DNA of 5,505 bases from Bacteroidota bacterium. Lineage in GTDB: Bacteria; Bacteroidota; Bacteroidia; Bacteroidales; VadinHA17. Location of the stretch: NCBI GenBank assembly GCA_030642585.1, contig DAOWNN010000175.1, positions 1 through 5,505 of the forward strand, written 5' to 3'. Under the pieces are notes generated by a model. The model ran no database searches. It was not told where the DNA came from and worked only from the letters and a program-made list of their open reading frames with translations. The position numbers were made by a program, and so were the translations under genes. This document shows, one piece after another, positions 5,389-5,505 of this stretch. The stretch's first letter is position 1. Each line of letters starts with the position of its first letter.

Positions 5389-5505
5389 GGTATGAGTTTT
5401 AATGAATTAGCATTATTCCAAAAAGTAATAAGTTATGAAATTTATAGTAAAAATCATTTTTTATTTGATGAATAAACCTCATGACCATACTTTTAGCTTG
5501 CCCGG
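5389..5505 (-). promoter_or_regulatory. Upstream region of the repeat-protein gene, AT-rich; possible weak -7 box
   Basis: This 117-bp AT-rich stretch leads to the window edge. On the minus strand TACTTTTTG (5427-5419) resembles the TAnnTTTG box but has one extra base in its spacer. It lies 30 bases before the ATG at 5388, a plausible promoter distance. TAAATTTC further upstream is also one base off consensus. No exact match is present, so the promoter is not firmly located. I see no complete gene, RNA or strong hairpin here. Confidence 0.3.

Noticed and set aside
5435..5505. Possible start of a + strand gene (M-K-F-I-V-K-I-I-F-Y-L-M-N-K-P...) open to the window edge
   Set aside because: Only 23 codons are visible. 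There is no promoter box, the gap to the divergent ATG at 5388 is 46 bp, and the sequence is AT-rich low complexity. A minus-strand frame is also open here, so an open frame carries little weight.

Overview
The window looks like chromosome from a member of the Bacteroidota, probably Bacteroidales-like. This rests on three things: two perfect TAnnTTTG (-7 type) promoter boxes in front of genes with no Shine-Dalgarno site; two lipoproteins of a family I recognise from this phylum (DUF6340-like); and a secreted protein with the phylum's 'APQ.FNYQAVVRD' N-terminus followed by long NVFIG..AG..NTTG repeats. The DNA is moderately AT-rich. Intergenic stretches carry short repeats of the kind scattered through such genomes.

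Layout. Positions 1-378 (+) are the C-terminal half of a 3-oxoacyl-ACP reductase (FabG), cut by the window edge. Positions 379-591 hold a 14-bp tandem repeat, a terminator-like hairpin, a perfect 24-bp palindrome and a promoter box. Two tandem lipoprotein paralogues follow on the + strand (592-1626 and 1745-2764), separated by a 118-bp spacer with a 16-bp tandem repeat and a second promoter box. A large imperfect inverted repeat (2770-2878) closes this side. A convergent minus-strand gene then fills 2883 to about 5388. It encodes a secreted fibre-like protein with thirty 17-residue repeats. The last ~117 bp hold its upstream region and no gene I can support.

Main point of interest. The big repeat-protein gene has an intact ATG and signal-peptide core (from 5388 downward), but these are one base out of frame with the rest of the protein. 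A three-copy heptanucleotide repeat (5318-5338) sits exactly at the junction. Removing one 7-bp unit would restore a textbook signal peptide ending at AQ/APQ. As sequenced the gene is OFF. This could be a phase-variable switch, a recent inactivating duplication, or an assembly or sequencing error.

How the genes relate. FabG is a housekeeping fatty-acid enzyme and probably ends its own transcript. The two lipoproteins are probably envelope proteins of unknown job. The repeat protein is a candidate surface or extracellular adhesin-like fibre. Nothing in the sequence shows that the three groups act together.
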